From an uncultured Pelagibacteraceae bacterium (GTDB lineage: Bacteria > Pseudomonadota > Alphaproteobacteria > Pelagibacterales > Pelagibacteraceae): a DNA stretch of 64,000 nt. Positions within the stretch are counted from its first letter, which is position 1, and each line of letters begins with the position of its first letter. Under the pieces are notes generated by a model, which made no database searches, had not been told where the DNA came from, and was given only the letters and a program-made list of their open reading frames with translations. Both the position numbers and the translations under genes were made by a program. Shown in pieces: positions 62,086 to 64,000 of the stretch. Location: NCBI GenBank assembly GCA_902630065.1, contig CACOTF010000002.1:52169-116168 (forward strand), written 5' to 3'.

Positions 62086-63805
62086 TTTCTTTTTTCTTTT
62101 TTTTTATGGTTTCTGATAATGAAGCAAATGGCAAAGATTTTCCAGAACTACTATCTCCATATTTTTCTAAAGCATCAGCATTTTGTTTTTCTTCTAGCAA
62201 TCTTATTGATAATGAGATCCTCCTCTTTTCTTTTTTTTCTAATAAAGAGTCTACGCGATCGCCAACAACCCACCTACCTGGTCGCTGATCTGATGGAGAG
62301 CTTGCCAGTTGATTTTTTTTGATGAACACTTCTATTTCTGAACCTTCGGGTTTAACTGTTATACCTTTTGTGTCTGTGTTAGTTACTTTTGAAGTTAAAA
62401 TATCACCAATTTTGTATTTATCAAAAAATTTAAATGGATCTTCAGATATAGCTTCTCTTAAACTTACCTGAATTTTTTGACCCTCAACATCACATTCTAT
62501 CAATTTAAGCTTCTCAAATTTATCACCAATTTTATATAATTTTAATTGATCTTCTGGTGTTTTTAGAAAATCTAAATTATTACAATGTAAAAAAGCCTCC
62601 AAATCATAATTATTGATTTTTATAAAAAGTGCATAATCATTTTTTCCAATAACTGATCCACTAACCAAATCTCCAACTGAAAAATCAGAATTAAATTTTT
62701 CCCATGGGTTTTCTGTAGTTAGTTTGTGGCTAACAGCAATTCTTCTTTTGTCCTGATCGATTTCTACTATTCTTACTTTAATTTTATCTTTGACCTTGGC
62801 AAATGTTTTTGGATTTATATTTTTCTTTGTGTAAGACAATTCACTTGAGTGACACAAAGCACTAAGCCCAGATTTTAATTCTACAAATAATCCATAATCT
62901 AAAACTTTTTGTATAATCGCATCGTAGTCTTTTCCAACTTCAAATTCTTGAATACTGTCAAAAGGGTCTGGACTCAAAGCTTTAATACTCGTTGAAATCT
63001 GATTCTTCTGAGAATCTATCCCAATAATTTTTAGTCTATAGGTCTTACCTATTTCCAGGACCTCATCTGGTGAATTAATTCTAGAAAAACTTAGTTCTTG
63101 TAAATGACAAAGTGAATCGAACGCTCCTCCATCACATTCAAAAAAGGCACCAAATGAAGCAATATTTTTACAAACACAATCTTCCAATATATCTCCAACC
63201 TTATATTTTGATAAAACTTCTTTTTTGTCCTTGGAATTAGCTTCAGCTTCGACAGCTCTTCTTGATGTGCAAAGGTTGCCTCTTATTTCGTCACACTTAA
63301 TAATTTTAGCCGTTAGTTCTTTATTCATTAGGTGTCCAATATCCTTAAGTGGGCGCATTGATAATTGACTCCCTGGCATGAAGGTCGGTATTTGCGTCTC
63401 CTTTTCTTTGAAAATTACTCCACCCTTAACTTTGCCAGTAATTTCTCCTTTTATAGTTAAATCATCTTCAAAAGCTTTTTTTAGTTTTAAGAACCCTTTT
63501 TGCTTATGTGCTTTTTCAAAGCTTACTATTATTTCTCCTGATTTAGTCTCTAAATTCTCCAATAATACGTCTATCTTCTGGTTCAATTTAAGCATATCTG
63601 TCATGCCTAACGTTTTAAATTCATTAATATCTATCATTGCTTCAGATTTCATTCCAAGATGAACCCAGCAATACTTGTCGGTAATTTTTGTTATTTCAGC
63701 TTCAACAATTGAACCTTCCTCAACTTTCCTTTTCTCTGTTTCGGAATTAAGCAGATCTTGAAAAGATTTATTTTGTGGAGTGTCTAAATTTTTGTAAACT
63801 TCCAT
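62078..63805 (-). CDS. rpsA: 30S ribosomal protein S1
   Basis: Repeated S1 domains (GSIVEAEITKITDKYCWVHLGMKSEAMI; VGDILEDCVCKNIASFGAFFECDGGAFDSLCHLQELS; KDYDAIIQKVLDYGLFVELKSGLSALCHSSELS). Confidence 0.96.
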   Translation of the reverse strand: MEVYKNLDTPQNKSFQDLLNSETEKRKVEEGSIVEAEITKITDKYCWVHLGMKSEAMIDINEFKTLGMTDMLKLNQKIDVLLENLETKSGEIIVSFEKAHKQKGFLKLKKAFEDDLTIKGEITGKVKGGVIFKEKETQIPTFMPGSQLSMRPLKDIGHLMNKELTAKIIKCDEIRGNLCTSRRAVEAEANSKDKKEVLSKYKVGDILEDCVCKNIASFGAFFECDGGAFDSLCHLQELSFSRINSPDEVLEIGKTYRLKIIGIDSQKNQISTSIKALSPDPFDSIQEFEVGKDYDAIIQKVLDYGLFVELKSGLSALCHSSELSYTKKNINPKTFAKVKDKIKVRIVEIDQDKRRIAVSHKLTTENPWEKFNSDFSVGDLVSGSVIGKNDYALFIKINNYDLEAFLHCNNLDFLKTPEDQLKLYKIGDKFEKLKLIECDVEGQKIQVSLREAISEDPFKFFDKYKIGDILTSKVTNTDTKGITVKPEGSEIEVFIKKNQLASSPSDQRPGRWVVGDRVDSLLEKKEKRRISLSIRLLEEKQNADALEKYGDSSSGKSLPFASLSETIKKKKKETE

Positions 63806-64000
63806 ATTTTTTTTGAATCGATTTTTTTACTAATCTAACTAGTTTATCCTCCATTTGCTTTAAGCTTAAATTAGTGGTGTCGACTAATACAGCATTTTTT
63901 GCCATAATCAAGGGGCTTATTCTTCTATTTTTATCGTCATAATCCCTTTGAATCAGAGCTTTTTTGACCTCTTTTAAAGTTATTTTTTTTTTTAAAGATT
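63768..64000 (-). CDS. cmk: Cytidylate kinase, C-terminal part (truncated by window edge)
   Basis: Reverse strand ...LIQRDYDDKNRRISPLIMAKNAVLVDTTNLSLKQMEDKLVRLVKKSIQKKYGSLQKFRHSTK*; upstream of rpsA. Confidence 0.85.
   Translation of the reverse strand, partial: SLKKKITLKEVKKALIQRDYDDKNRRISPLIMAKNAVLVDTTNLSLKQMEDKLVRLVKKSIQKKYGSLQKFRHSTK

Overview
The window is a 64 kb segment of a very AT-rich, gene-dense alphaproteobacterial genome. Gene content and order (gyrB-regB-like kinase-cobT/cobS, rpmH-rnpA-yidD-yidC, hisS-hisZ, rpsA-ihfB-pyrF-trpFBA-accD-folC) resemble a SAR11/Pelagibacter-type genome; this is inference from content, no search was run. Most of the window is ordinary housekeeping: pheT, lepA, gyrB, aroB/aroK, def/fmt/truA, dapE/dapD, argB, dcd/murA, hisD/infA, hisS/hisZ/hisG, recJ, folC, accD, trp genes, rpsA, and tRNA-Ser, -Thr, -Phe and -His. 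About 33.8-54.2 kb is accessory. It holds a small-ORF cassette on the minus strand. It also holds a MORC/GHKL-ATPase + Z1 helicase + DUF4420 PD-(D/E)XK nuclease + C5-methyltransferase restriction-type locus, led by an unusual multi-domain protein combining tandem alpha-CTD-like HhH domains, a sigma-70 region-4-like HTH and several winged-helix-like modules. Downstream are several exonuclease-type genes and a 1429-aa LRR protein coupled to a DUF2130 protein. The most striking single observation is in the thioredoxin gene (trxA). A 29-nt GC-rich hairpin-bearing insert lies immediately before the WCGPC active-site codons and closes all three frames, yet removing it restores a perfect thioredoxin. 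This may be translational bypassing, an RNA-level excision, a recent pseudogene or an assembly artefact.
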